Assembly (NCBI GenBank): GCA_964035545.1
Contig: OZ037766.1
Span: forward strand, 30,093,140 to 30,153,139
Source of the DNA: Bugula neritina
Taxonomy: Eukaryota; Bryozoa; Gymnolaemata; Cheilostomatida; Bugulidae
Direction of reading: 5' to 3'
DNA length: 60,000 nt
Each line of letters begins with the position of its first letter. The first letter of the stretch is position 1. The notes under the pieces are model-generated. The model worked only from the letters and a program-made list of their open reading frames with translations. It had not been told where the DNA came from and made no database searches. Made by a program: the position numbers and the translations under genes. Shown here piece by piece: positions 1 through 14,006 of this stretch.

Positions 1-147
1 TGTAAACATTTCTATATCGTCCAAAATGTAACTTATAATTGATATTCTAAGCTAATATATGATACTATATAGATGTGGCAGCTGCCATCATGGCTCCTAG
101 CAGGCACCAGTTATACAAGCTGTCAGAAACTAGCGCTGTCGAACTCG

Positions 148-2738
148 TTAGAACCCGGGCGGGCATCTCTCAACCTGTGAAAATATAATGAGAAAGACCT
201 TTTAAAATACTGACAACAATACATTAGCTTTTTTAAAATACAAAATTATGTTATGCTTTCTCATAGACTACTATTCTAATGTGAAGTAAAGAGCATTGAG
301 AACTATAAAGCGCTGCCGATTGAATCGACTTGACATTTAAACCGATGCTTACTTGCAATGTCATGTCATAGAGAGAATTGTATACAGGAAACCTCTGAAG
401 GGAAACCTGCAGATTGTAGTAGGTGAAATCTACAGCCATTATTTCTCCATTTGGCTGTATCTGCAAGTAGCAGTTCTCTGAAGTGTAGAGCTTGTATCTA
501 AAATATACCATTGAACATATTTTGTATACCTAATTTGTATATGACATTGTCTATTAATTCAATACGTAACTCTGCATATATATAGCTCAATAGATGGCCT
601 GCTACTGCTTAATTAATATGCTTTGCTATATGGCTGTGTAAATGCTTCAATATAAAATAGTCTTGTATCACTTCATATATAATTGTATATGCTATAGTGT
701 AACACACAGCTCTTCACAAAACTTTTCTTTATAATGATCTAAGAATAGTAATTGTTAATGCCAATGAAATGAAATAAAATAATTGGGGAGTTGTCTCTCT
801 TTCTTAAATAACTGAGTTGAAGTTTTAAAGAAGTCATTAAAAATATAACATTTAATTGAAACTGCAGCACAGCTTTTACTGCTCTAGAATTTTATATATA
901 ACTGCTGCTATCATAAAATTGCATTAACTAATGCTGATAAGTTGTCTTCCCCTGATGTGAACGCTGGGTGACCTATCAGAATCTTGCAGCAATGAGTAGT
1001 TATAGTATTAAAGGAGATCTTTGCCTACCTAAAGTTGCTGAAGTCAGAGGAATTGTACCTAGTGAAAAGACCATCTAGTGGAATTTTTTCTCCATTTACC
1101 TGAAAATTATTACAACATATAATAATAACTATATAGTTCCATATATGTAACAATTAAATCTGAAAACTAATATTATATATTTATTACCTATAATGACCAC
1201 TTGTAGGCTATTCAAATAAATATTGCTATATATCATAATATTTAATTATCAACCATGACAATATTATTGTTATTTATTCGAACTTACAGAGCTATTTACT
1301 TTCAAGTTTTCGCCACATACAGCTGATAGATACAAAGTAGAGGACAACTCCTGATTGTTGTTCTGGTAGTCAGAGGAAATAATTTCCCAAATAAATACGT
1401 TTTCAGGAACGCTGTATTCAAAGGAGTAGAATGCAGGGTCCAAAAATCTCAATAAGAAACCTGCAATGCGCATCCATACTACATATACACTATAAGCACA
1501 GTTTAAATTTAATACAGTATTATAATGATACTAACATACAGTATAATAAATACATGTGTGTAATATTATACAATCTTTTTTGTGTTACAAACGTATGCTT
1601 TATACTCTAGTTCTGGCATGTACTATATATATGTATTTGTTTAAATAACTAAAATGGCCAGGTACTAAAATATGGAAAAAAAATTGAAAAAGCAAAAGCA
1701 GCATATATATAACATTTGCTGTTTTCAGTTGAATTATAGTGAATTGAAAATGCTTGTCGTTGCAAGCTTTACAGCAGTGATTATAACGAAACGCTGCAAC
1801 AGTTTGTATTGCATATGGTTACTAACCAGCTAGTGTGGAGTTGCTCTCTTTTTCATACAAATCTGCCACAACTACTTCACCAGTTTGAGTCAAGGCTAGT
1901 CTTTTGTAATCAAATGTTGTCAACTGATAGCAAGTGTCGCTTTGCTGTGTGTGTGGGCCATTACTTTGCTGTGTGTGTGGGCCATTACTTTGCTGTGTGT
2001 GTGGGCTACTTTGAGCTCTTGTAGATAGATCAGGTAAACTGTTAGAGGGCTGAACTGGGTTTGAAGTAACCCCTGCAGTGATCTGCAAGACAATGAAAGA
2101 CTCTATAAATGTTGCAATACTATACCATATGTCACTTACATCTGTATATAAACTGCATTGTTTGAGGCAAATTAATTTAACTACATCTGGCCTTTATAGA
2201 CAGCAAATACCTCTAAAGTATAATGGCCTCAAAACCAGCAACTTATCCATACTTGTAAAAATGCTATTTAATATAGATGCAATATATGAATGCAGGATAT
2301 CATATTCAAAGAATATTATAATTATAATACAGATCTGTGTTACATTAATCATATTATTTGCAGGATGTCCTGCATTCACATATTGATTTTGTAAAATAAA
2401 TATGATGACATACAAGCAAGTTAATCTGCTAATATATAATGCCATAGGTTAAAATCTGCAGAAAAACTAAAAATGCAGTTTGCTTTTAACATCTTAAAAC
2501 TGCAAAGACTCAACACCAAAAATGCTATAAATATTGACTTTTGCAAATTCATTTGCCAATTTATGCATAGCCATTACGCTGATAGAATTTAAGATATATA
2601 CATATTATTTTCACTGATTTTTGTTAAATTATTGCACACTTATAATGTAAGAATAAATTATTACAGTTATGATAATTTTATACCAGCTTGTCTACTTACC
2701 ACCACTACCACCACTAGAATCACTGTTTGGAATCTCAT
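148..2738 (-). CDS. Secreted 236-aa protein, six exons, FGF-like/beta-trefoil-like (tentative)
   Basis: Coding exons on the minus strand are 2738-2700, 2082-1827, 1460-1288, 1099-1029, 497-353 and 174-148 (stop TAA). Every junction has GT/AG, four donors are GTAAG-type, and all phases join without a shift. Residues 1-18 form a signal peptide (MRFQTVILV then Val-rich). Residues 40-61 are an 8-aa Pro-His-Thr-Gln-Gln repeat. The rest has four cysteines (64, 147, 189, 232) and three N-glycosylation sequons (94, 154, 172). Two segments, Y65-D87 and Y181-D203, align without gaps (Y.L.T.....L.....GE....D), as internal beta-trefoil repeats would. The second resembles the strand just before the FGF C-terminus, with Tyr, Leu and Gly spaced as in FGFs. 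A divergent cadherin-like fold is the alternative. Exon structure is strong; family assignment is weak and inferred. Confidence 0.6.
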
Positions 2739-2820
2739 GTTTTTGTCTTGAAGATAATTAAGACTGCTTATTTGATTGTAAACTGAATGAAGTATGATGA
2801 CAACTTACCAGTTCTTAAAG

Positions 2821-2832
2821 CCTTTTATATAG
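2821..2832 (-). promoter_or_regulatory. TATA box of the secreted FGF-like gene
   Basis: On the minus strand the sequence reads CTATATAAAAGG, about 85 bases upstream of the initiator ATG at 2738. That spacing allows a start site near 2795 and a ~60-base 5' UTR. No other element was identified. Confidence 0.45.
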
Positions 2833-2839
2833 CAACTTC

Positions 2840-5540
2840 ATCAGCTTTGATTTTTTCCATCAGATACTAAAAAGTACTGCTCAGAAAATTTCTCCGGTTT
2901 TGCAGACAATTTTTTCCATGATGAAAAATATTATAATTGAGAGCACGTGTCTTCCGCTAAACGTTGACCATATTTGTACTTTCTATAGCAGCGTTGAAGC
3001 ACATATGGTGCCAAGAACTAAACGCTAGCTCTCTAAGTTGAGCTGCACAAGCATACTATTAGCGTGAAATGATGGGGATATTACCGAGTTGGTAGTTATA
3101 AATGGGGAAATCCCTAATCGAATACCTCGTATGTGCAATCATCTTGAAAACACCTGGCATGGTAATTGGTACTAGTAAGCTATGGACAAATTACATTTAT
3201 ATTTCAAACGATTACAATGTTTTCAGGTAGGGTTGCAATTAAACATGAGTCACCATTGCCCAACCAAATTTGCTGCTTTATATAATATACAGCTTGGAAA
3301 TTCTGTTCTCATATTAAATCAATGACAATGCCTGTTTCTTTGTACTTCATTTCTGTAATATATAATTGACAATATTATTCATTTTTTTCAACTTCAACCC
3401 TGTTATGCAGCTAACATGCTATATTTGTATAAGAGAATGAAGCATATCTCTTGATCACAATAATATGCTTGCATCGTTACTATTATATCATACGAAAACT
3501 TTAACGAAATATTTACTATATAGCAAAAAATGTCTATTGATGCAATTCATTAAGGACTTCTGTTTTTTTGTTTTTCAAAAGCTAGTAGACAGACAAATAA
3601 TTTTAGTAACTCCTTAAACATCTGTGTTACCTAACCTGCTTAGGCGTATTTTAACTTTGCCATGCGACAGCCACATTGCTTAATTGTAACATAATCAATG
3701 TAGCACTCATGTCATCTAATTGTAATTAATACCCAAAGTGCCTGATATAATTGAAAGAAAGCAAACTTTTCTTAAACATTTTTCTGCTCTTTCTGAAAAG
3801 TTTCCTATATATTGCTGATATAAGTATTTGGGAAATTGATATAGATTTAACATCATATTTATGCTTTGTCAAAAACTTTTTTCAAATTGAAAATTTCTAA
3901 CCAGCCATAGCTGAAATTAAATTGGTGATAATTATATTTATTGTACTTGATTATTTTAGAGTACACACAATATTTTAATTGAAAAGCAATAGAACACAGG
4001 TTAGATAAAAAGTGCTGCAATATCCCTAGTGTGGCTTTGCTTGTTGCCTGTTTTGGTAAATGAGTCATCATTTGCTTTATGAAACGTTAATTCTGTATTA
4101 AAATATATAATATACTAAATATATACGTATTATACTCTACTATAAAATACAGTATACTGTAATAAAGTATTACTCTATATTAATATATATGATATTCTAT
4201 ACTGTAGTACTCTACTATAATGTATAAAATGCACTTTACAGCAATAATCAACTAGTGTATAATATACTATACGGTAATATTTAAATATATATTATGTATT
4301 ACGTACAGCAATACTGTAATAATGTATATGATATTCTATGTACATATGAGTGTACTAATATATATATATGATGTACTATATACAGTAATACTGATTATAT
4401 ATTCTATGACATATTATAGTATAATATAATAGCCTACAGTAAAGACTTATATGAACTATAACCAACATTGTTAGAATCATTTTTTCTAAGCTTTTAGTTA
4501 GAATCTTGTATTTTACGATACTGTTGAATGGATTCAATATATTAAAAATTCTAGCTTACAACAGATTTATGGAGAATTGAAAGCACTGTATATAACTGAA
4601 TTTTTATTAAGAACAGGTTAGCATTCAAATGCCCTTAACTTTAAAATAGGCTACTGTGCATGGTACTTTAAGATATAGACAAAAAAAAGTAAAACATCCA
4701 ATAAAAATATATTATTTCTCCAGCTGAACTAAAACATACAAATATATTTCAGCTATGGAATATCTTATTCAGTATTTTCCAAACTTTAATTCCAGACAGA
4801 TAGTTCCAACGCTAGTCTGACTACTGACTAACATCAACTTATTAATAGAAGCCAGCGATGCTTGCAGACACAGTTATGTAGATTTAATTGCTAGTGTTTC
4901 CCACATTGGCAGAAATTTGGAGTAAATAAAGGGATTTCCCCTTACGTATTACTACCAGTATACTATTACGAGATACTATTGCAGGCATTGCAACTATAGC
5001 ATGCTTCAATGAATTTCACAATCTATGTGCAGTAAAGTTACAATAGCAACTGTAGATGATCTAGTTTAAAGCCAGATGCTGCACGTTTTTGCAATTATGC
5101 AGCCTGAGTCACAGCTGTGAAGTTCACCTTTGGTCTAGGGGAGACTAGGGAAAAGTCCAGTTTAGGTTACTTTAGTGACAGTCGCAAGATTATAAGTTTG
5201 CATTCATAATGAAAAACAAAATTTGAATATGATCATAAACCACATTATAAAATTTATATAACTTAAATAATAATGACGATATAAATATTAATATTTGTCA
5301 TATTATATTGATGGGAGTTGCCTTTTTAATTACGCATTTCGTCCTAGCTACTGAGTTTTAAGGAGCTGCAAAAATCTAGGTTGGAGTTAAAACAAGTTAG
5401 CAGCTGTGCTGTAATGAGAAAATCGGTTTTGCAGTGGGTTTTCATATGCTTTGCTGCTTCAAACATCATACACCAACATATTAATATATTATATATAGAT
5501 ACACATACGCACATGTATACATGTGCGTATAGGTGTGCGG
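2840..5540. other. Intergenic, AT-rich, no gene seen
   Basis: No ORF with coding character or convincing splice context was found. Between about 4090 and 4440 there is a degenerate AT repeat in which variants of TATATGATATTCTAT and ACTGTAATA recur irregularly. The remainder is unremarkable single-copy-looking AT-rich DNA. Confidence 0.4.
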
Positions 5541-5564
5541 GTATAAGTGTGTGCCTATATAGCT

Positions 5565-5650
5565 GTAGGAGTGCGCGTGTAAGTGTGCTCGTGCATGTGT
5601 GCGTGTGTGTGCGTGTGTGTGCGTGCGTGCGTGCGTGCGTGCATGTGTGT
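5565..5650. repeat. GT/GCGT-rich microsatellite
   Basis: Alternating purine-pyrimidine run of GTGTGTGC and GTGC units, directly abutting the left end of a TIR element at 5651. A much shorter version (about 37,118-37,130) sits at the paralogous site that lacks the element. Confidence 0.8.
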
Positions 5651-6097
5651 AGTTGCGTTTATACCTTCACGATTTTCGGTCAAAATTTCAATTTGGCCGG
5701 GTTGAAATTTCTCCGAGTTGCATTGCATTGTAAAAGCCACTCGTTGAAATTTTTGTACTGTGATAACTTAATCGGCAAATTTTAGAATAGGAGTAATAAC
5801 TCCTTGTAAAAATCGTTATTTAGTTATTACTTTGGCGATTAGACAACGTACTTAAACGGTTATAATTATATAGCCTACGCCTTCTCAATTATCGCTTTTA
5901 TGCTTTCCGCTTCACTAATTCACGACGTTTACAAAGGGCATCAAATAGCTATTATGCGAGTCAAATTTCAATTTCAGAAAGTGAGCAACTGCATCAATAT
6001 GATTTCAACGATTTTAAGTTTGACTATAAAGGGGTACCCGGAAAAACGTTATTAACTTAAACTCGGTACTTTTTTCAGCAGAGGTATAAACGCAACT
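5651..6097. mobile_element. 447-bp MITE with 16-bp perfect TIRs
   Basis: The element starts with AGTTGCGTTTATACCT and ends with its exact reverse complement. There is no coding capacity. The right flank (6098-6176) is homologous to 37,125-37,200, where the element is absent, so the boundaries are supported by an empty-site paralogue. A 64-bp relative with the same ends lies at 39,285-39,348. The target-site duplication is unclear because the left flank is a GT microsatellite. It is a non-autonomous DNA transposon of unknown superfamily. Confidence 0.8.
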
Positions 6098-7137
<1,040 letters not shown>

Positions 7138-7244
7138 TTCTATAATTAAAAATGAATCGAAAGAACTCAATATTTCGAAAAATAGAGTATTTATATTTGG
7201 TACTAATACAATTTTGGATATAAAAATAAACTTAGATCTTCATT

Positions 7245-7300
7245 CTATTGACTACAATATTGTTTCACGTAGTGCGAGCTACGATCATCAGGTCGTTGTG
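7245..7300 (-). ncRNA. Hammerhead ribozyme-like motif in Penelope-like 3' region (degenerate)
   Basis: Minus strand: CTGATGA at 7291-7285, a 5-bp stem II (83-79 with 72-68, last two digits) closed by a six-base loop, GAAA at 7266-7263, then a tiny stem III CAA/TTG with a 2-base loop, and TA as the predicted cleavage dinucleotide. Stem I is only GAC/GTC and the first stem II pair is a T-T mismatch, so this copy is probably decayed. Hammerheads with very short stem III are known from Penelope-like elements, and this one lies just downstream of the endonuclease fragment. Confidence 0.5.
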
Positions 7301-7363
7301 TGTACGCTTGAGTGATTTTGTTTTGAAACTAGTATTGTTAGTGTATTACTACGCTGGAATGTT

Positions 7364-7609
7364 TTAACTAGCGTCTGTTAAGTGCGCAAGTAAAAATTTG
7401 CGTTTATGTCTACACGTGGTGGAAAGCTCTTTTCGTTTGTTGAGGGAAGATAATTCCGGTTGTTTTAAAATTATATACTTCTCATAGTTGCATAAATTAC
7501 ATCTATTGGTTAGGTTTGAGTATGATTTGCAAATCTTTAAAATATTCCATTTTAAGCTGAATTTCGTTTTGTTGTCTTTTAAATTCCAGCACACAAGTAT
7601 GGTAGTCAT
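7364..7609 (-). mobile_element. Penelope-like element fragment, C-terminal part of GIY-YIG endonuclease
   Basis: The 81-codon open frame reads CWNLKDNKTKFSLKW early on, followed by NRCNLCNYEKYIIL, which is the C-terminal zinc-ligand-like stretch of Penelope endonucleases. The equivalent in the element at 43.3 kb is KRCNLCLWECFFIL. The 5' part is absent on this strand. About 40 bases (7552-7591) are nearly identical, inverted, to the end of the plus-strand fragment at 8749-8788. It is a decayed partial copy. Confidence 0.8.
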
Positions 7610-7954
7610 GACCTAATTTCCAGCTCTGCTACTGGCCGTGATAGAAGCCAATATGAGTTATTTCACTTAACCTAGTCATACAGGATTTTTTTAAATTGCT
7701 ATCATCTCATTAATGTTATCTGCATATATCATGAAAATATTTTTTCAGTATCTACGACTTTTCACAACAGAGTTAGTCCAAAAATCCACCAGCATAATAT
7801 TCTACCGGAAAGGTGATTCGGAGTTGTCGTCCTACTTATTGATGAGTCGTAAATTGTAGTTGTAGATAATTTTTTCAAAAATATGTTTTAATGGAATAAT
7901 TTTCTAAAGTTTTTAATAAATAATTAATAAAAGTGACAAGTTGCTAATTTGTGA

Positions 7955-10065
<2,111 letters not shown>

Positions 10066-10067
10066 TA

Positions 10068-11788
10068 CCGTAAAATGGGGTAACATTGGCCGTTTTGAGA
10101 CTTATTTTGGGTGTCATATGAAAGGATTACAATATTCTTTAAAATTTTTGGATGCTAAATGAAGCTTATCAACATATGCACTAAATGAAAGAACCATTTG
10201 CAGTTTGGGACTGCTAGATCTCCTGTGGTATTAAAAAAAGTAGGTGGCCAAAGTTACCCTATTTTCGGGGTAACTTTGGCCGGTGTCGTTATTCTCCATG
10301 TAGCTAAAGTTAGCAGCACTTGGAGCTTTTTTAGCCAGTTAGAAATTAAAGAACAACATTATTCAACTTCATTACTACAAAAAAAAAATTATTTTAGACA
10401 AAATGCAAGCTATAATAGTGTAATTATTGCATTGAAACCACAGCTATTCGAGGTACATTGTTAATAAGTGTAAAAACTTTTGTATATGTATAAAAAATCA
10501 TGTATTTTGCTGGCAACATTGAATAAATCACTGTACAAGTTCAAATTCCATTGAATTTAATCTTAAATTCAAGTATGCCCTTTCAAACTATAGGCTGTGG
10601 CAGTTGTCTGTAGATTTTTTAAATAATGCGTAATGTCTTCAGAATTAACTGTTGCCCATTCCGGTGCTATGTTTTGGCACAACCTGTGAGACAAGCTATC
10701 TTTATGTCTTGACATAAAACTGAGACTCCAGAGATCTTGAGGGTAGTTGCTTTTGAAATGTTGCACTCTTCTTTCACATTTGTCAAAATAGGTCTTGACT
10801 ATTATTCGAAAGTCTGTTTTATCTAATGGAAAGCCCCATTGAGCCAGCTTTGTAGTAGGTATGGTCAACAATGGCTACCTCCTCTACTTGTGATAACACA
10901 GTTTGGTGTCCAGGCTTCAGCTTGTGTCTTCATGCGGCTCTGTTTTGTAGTGTTCCTTTGGTAATATCATATTTCTAGCCACTTCTTGTCAAGACTTTCC
11001 AGCTGTCAATTCTTGTGAATAAAGCAAAACCAATGATCTCCTCAGATATACCATATCTTGGAGATGTTACTTTTCTTTAATATTTTCTGAGTATAATTGT
11101 CTTGAAAAATACATTTTACAATGCATGGTCAAATTATTATATAAAAAAAAACATTTTAAACACAAAATTGCTGTCTGGGAACAAAAATGCATAATTCCCC
11201 ATGTAATTATTTCATATTTCGGACTCTAAGTTGTTTCAAATATATAACTAAAGCATTGGGTATAGGTAAATCAAATGATTGTGCCTTTAGAGAGTAATGT
11301 ACTATGTGTCTGAAGTAACAAAAAATTCGCAGCGCTGCCAGAAACCTACTTTGGAGTACCATTTAGTCATGGCCAAAGTTACCCCAAATTCGTCAAAAAT
11401 TGTACACAGTGAATTCAAGACACATATTTTGATTTTGGATTTCAATTTATTTACCTAAATTACAAATATCCTGGTTAAAAACTTACCAAAGTTCTTTAAT
11501 ACAAAAAAGAAAATGAGTCCAGCTTTTCTAATGCCTTCAAATAGATTAAAGTTGGACAGCGCTGAAAATCTTGTTGTCAAACAGGAAACTGAAAATGGCT
11601 GACAGCAAGAAGCAGCAAATAAGTATATCAATTATTTTTCAGGAATAGGATGCACCAATCTACAGTCAGTGCATATATACAATTAAAATATCTTTAGACT
11701 CCATAGATATAGCACCAGCTACATTTTAAACATTTTTTCCAAAGTGGCCAAAGTTACCCCAAGTGGCTAAAGTTACCCCATTTTACGG
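10068..11788. mobile_element. pogo/Tigger-like DNA transposon, 1.72 kb, with TIRs and TA target duplication
   Basis: Ends are CCGTAAAATGGGGTAAC and its reverse complement, flanked by TA at 10,066-10,067 and 11,789-11,790. Both subterminal zones contain repeated GGCCAAAGTTACCCC-type motifs in both orientations (for example near 10,248, 10,268, 11,370 and 11,745), which may be transposase-binding sites. Length and the single decayed ORF indicate a non-autonomous internally deleted copy. The TA duplication and the transposase remnant both fit the Tc1/mariner-pogo superfamily. Confidence 0.85.
10569..10980 (-). pseudogene. Transposase N-terminal remnant (psq/CENP-B-type helix-turn-helix)
   Basis: The 100-codon frame (10,871-10,569) has the family pattern KLAQWGFPLDKTDFRIIV, then FKSNYPQDLW, SFMSRHKDSLSHR and NIAPEWATVNSEDITHY, typical of the DNA-binding half of pogo/jerky-like transposases. 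A further homologous piece (KLKPGHQTVLSQVEE, then AIVDH) lies upstream to about 10,960 in another frame with a stop. The DDE catalytic domain is absent. This copy cannot encode an active transposase. Confidence 0.75.
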
Positions 11789-11789
11789 T

Positions 11790-12550
11790 ATGTAATTATC
11801 ACCTACATGTTATATCACAACAATGTCATATCTACAACTTACTCATATTATACAAAAATGCAGACATTATTTCTATTTAATTAAGGATGCCAGGTTCAAA
11901 TGATACACATTTTAATAACTATTTATAAGATTCCCATACAGCTTTAGCCATGCTGCAATGTTTGAAGTATAAGCGTAGTATGCAGCTTTTTAGGTTTGCA
12001 TATCAGTCCAGTGGGTGCTTTAACAAAAATACCTAAAATTTTAAACGGATTTATGCTTTGATAATCAAAAGAAAGTCATAAAAACTGAAATTAAGTGTAT
12101 CCTACTGCAACAGCTATAATAGCAAGATTATAATATGGCTAGTTGGACTTAAGAATGCATTGTGGGATGATTTATTGGAATCTTTACTTTGGCATTATAA
12201 TCTTATAGTGTCGTGATGAAACTGTAACTCAATTCACTGAAAAAACCTTCTAAGAGAATGGCTAGCAGTAACAACTCATCAGCCTGCACCAGAAAATGCA
12301 CTATATGCCATATAAAGCACCTCTTTATAGCTACTTCTATCTTAAAAAGAAAGCAGCATTAGAATTAAATCATACACAAGTCTGATGAGCCTTATAGACC
12401 TCATTTGATTTAATATAGCAATGAAAGAGCTTATAGCAATTAGCAAAGTTGAAGTTAGCGGTAGTGAATTAGTCAGCCAATTTAAGTTCCCATAGTGATT
12501 CACGACAGCTAATGTTCCATAACTAATATTATACATTTATACGAGCAAAA
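11790..12550. other. Intergenic, no gene seen
   Basis: AT-rich sequence without coding or repeat features that I can support. Confidence 0.4.
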
Positions 12551-12577
12551 CATAGAAAGATCTATTTGCCCCTCCTC

Positions 12578-12771
12578 TCCCCCCCCCGTCTACTTCTCCC
12601 TCTCCCTCTCCCTCTCCCTCTCCCTCTCCCTCTCCCTCTCCCTCTCCCTCTCCCTCTCCCTCTCCCTCTCCCTCTTCCTCTCCCTCTCCCTCTCCCTCTC
12701 CCTCTCCCTCTCCCTCTCCCTCTCCCTCTCCCTCTCCCTCTCCCTCTCCCTCTCCCTCTCCCTCTCCCTCT

Positions 12772-12814
<43 letters not shown>

Positions 12815-12903
12815 TCCCTCTCTCTCTCCCTCTCCCTCTCCCTCTCCCTCTCCCTCTCCCTCTCCCTCTCCCTCTCTCTCTCCCTCTCCCTCTCCCTCTC
12901 CCT

Positions 12904-12934
<31 letters not shown>
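12578..12934. repeat. (CCCTCT)n hexanucleotide array running into the gap
   Basis: CCCTCT units with internal stretches of pure CT (for example 12,779-12,810). The array ends at the assembly gap, so its true length is unknown. The strand bias (all pyrimidine on plus) makes it a polypurine-polypyrimidine tract able to form triplex DNA. Confidence 0.95.
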
Positions 12935-13134
12935 NNNNNNNNNNNNNNNNNNNNNNNNNNNNNNNNNNNNNNNNNNNNNNNNNNNNNNNNNNNNNNNNNN
13001 NNNNNNNNNNNNNNNNNNNNNNNNNNNNNNNNNNNNNNNNNNNNNNNNNNNNNNNNNNNNNNNNNNNNNNNNNNNNNNNNNNNNNNNNNNNNNNNNNNNN
13101 NNNNNNNNNNNNNNNNNNNNNNNNNNNNNNNNNN
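12935..13134. other. Assembly gap, 200 N
   Basis: Exactly 200 unknown bases, the look of a fixed-size placeholder. Sequence resumes in a TAG/ACTAG-rich stretch. Confidence 0.98.
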
Positions 13135-13885
13135 AGTAGTACTAGTAGACCTACTAGTAGTTCTGATGTCTAATACCTTAATAGTTAGTTATTACTATTA
13201 CTGATTACTCAATTAGTATTACCAGTAGGTAGTAAGAGTAAGTCTAATCTAATGCTGTAATAGATAATTTTTATGACTATCACTACGCCCTATGACTATG
13301 AGTTGGTATCAAGTTATATTTCATTATTAATTGATTATGCGTTTGTTTACTAAGAAAAATCTAATGGTAGTCTCAGTCCGTTAACTTATATTTAGTTATA
13401 ATCACTTACAGTACTGATTCTTTCTCTTTCAATTTGGAACTTCGTTGTTTTCTGTTCCAATAATTATAATCATAATGCAATAAATTTAAAAGTTACCCAG
13501 TGTGAGTGACTAACTAACTACAATTTAGGTTCATTCTTGATGAAAACACTATGAGTATAACTATAAGTATTTACTCACTTATAATCGACGCAATAGTAAT
13601 AAAAAGAAGTTTTGCAATGAATTGGGATCCTAGCCTGGAGCTGGTGAAATTGCATATAGCTAATTAACACGGGGTATATTATGTTTCTGAATATTATTAT
13701 ATGTATTTAACTGTTAAGAATGTAGTGAACAATATTGGTGTATAGATAATTAGGGTTCACTATTACTATGAGTGTCCTAGTCATAGTTGAAAATAAGATG
13801 TTCATAATGGTCATTCTCAAAATATAAAAATATATGCATAACCATTAACAAGTTGAAAATATTTGTTTAAAATGATTTATAGACC

Positions 13886-13903
13886 ATGGATAACGATGAA
13901 TAA
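13886..13903 (+). promoter_or_regulatory. Upstream ORF of five codons
   Basis: ATG in a good context (ACCATGG) is followed after five codons by TAA, 104 bases upstream of the ATG used for the small spliced ORF. If transcribed together it would be expected to dampen translation. Alternatively it is the decayed start of a longer frame. Confidence 0.3.
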
Positions 13904-14006
13904 AGCTATTCAGTCTGTTTATCCCAACTTGAGGCTTTGGCAGAAAAAGGTATCGAGGAAGATAAAATCAAAAATGGTACTGAAACAATTTGCAACTTGA
14001 AAAACG

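Noticed and set aside
12566-13204. 212-codon frame of Pro-Leu and Ser-Leu repeats across the gap
   Set aside because: Translation of (CCCTCT)n and of N characters.
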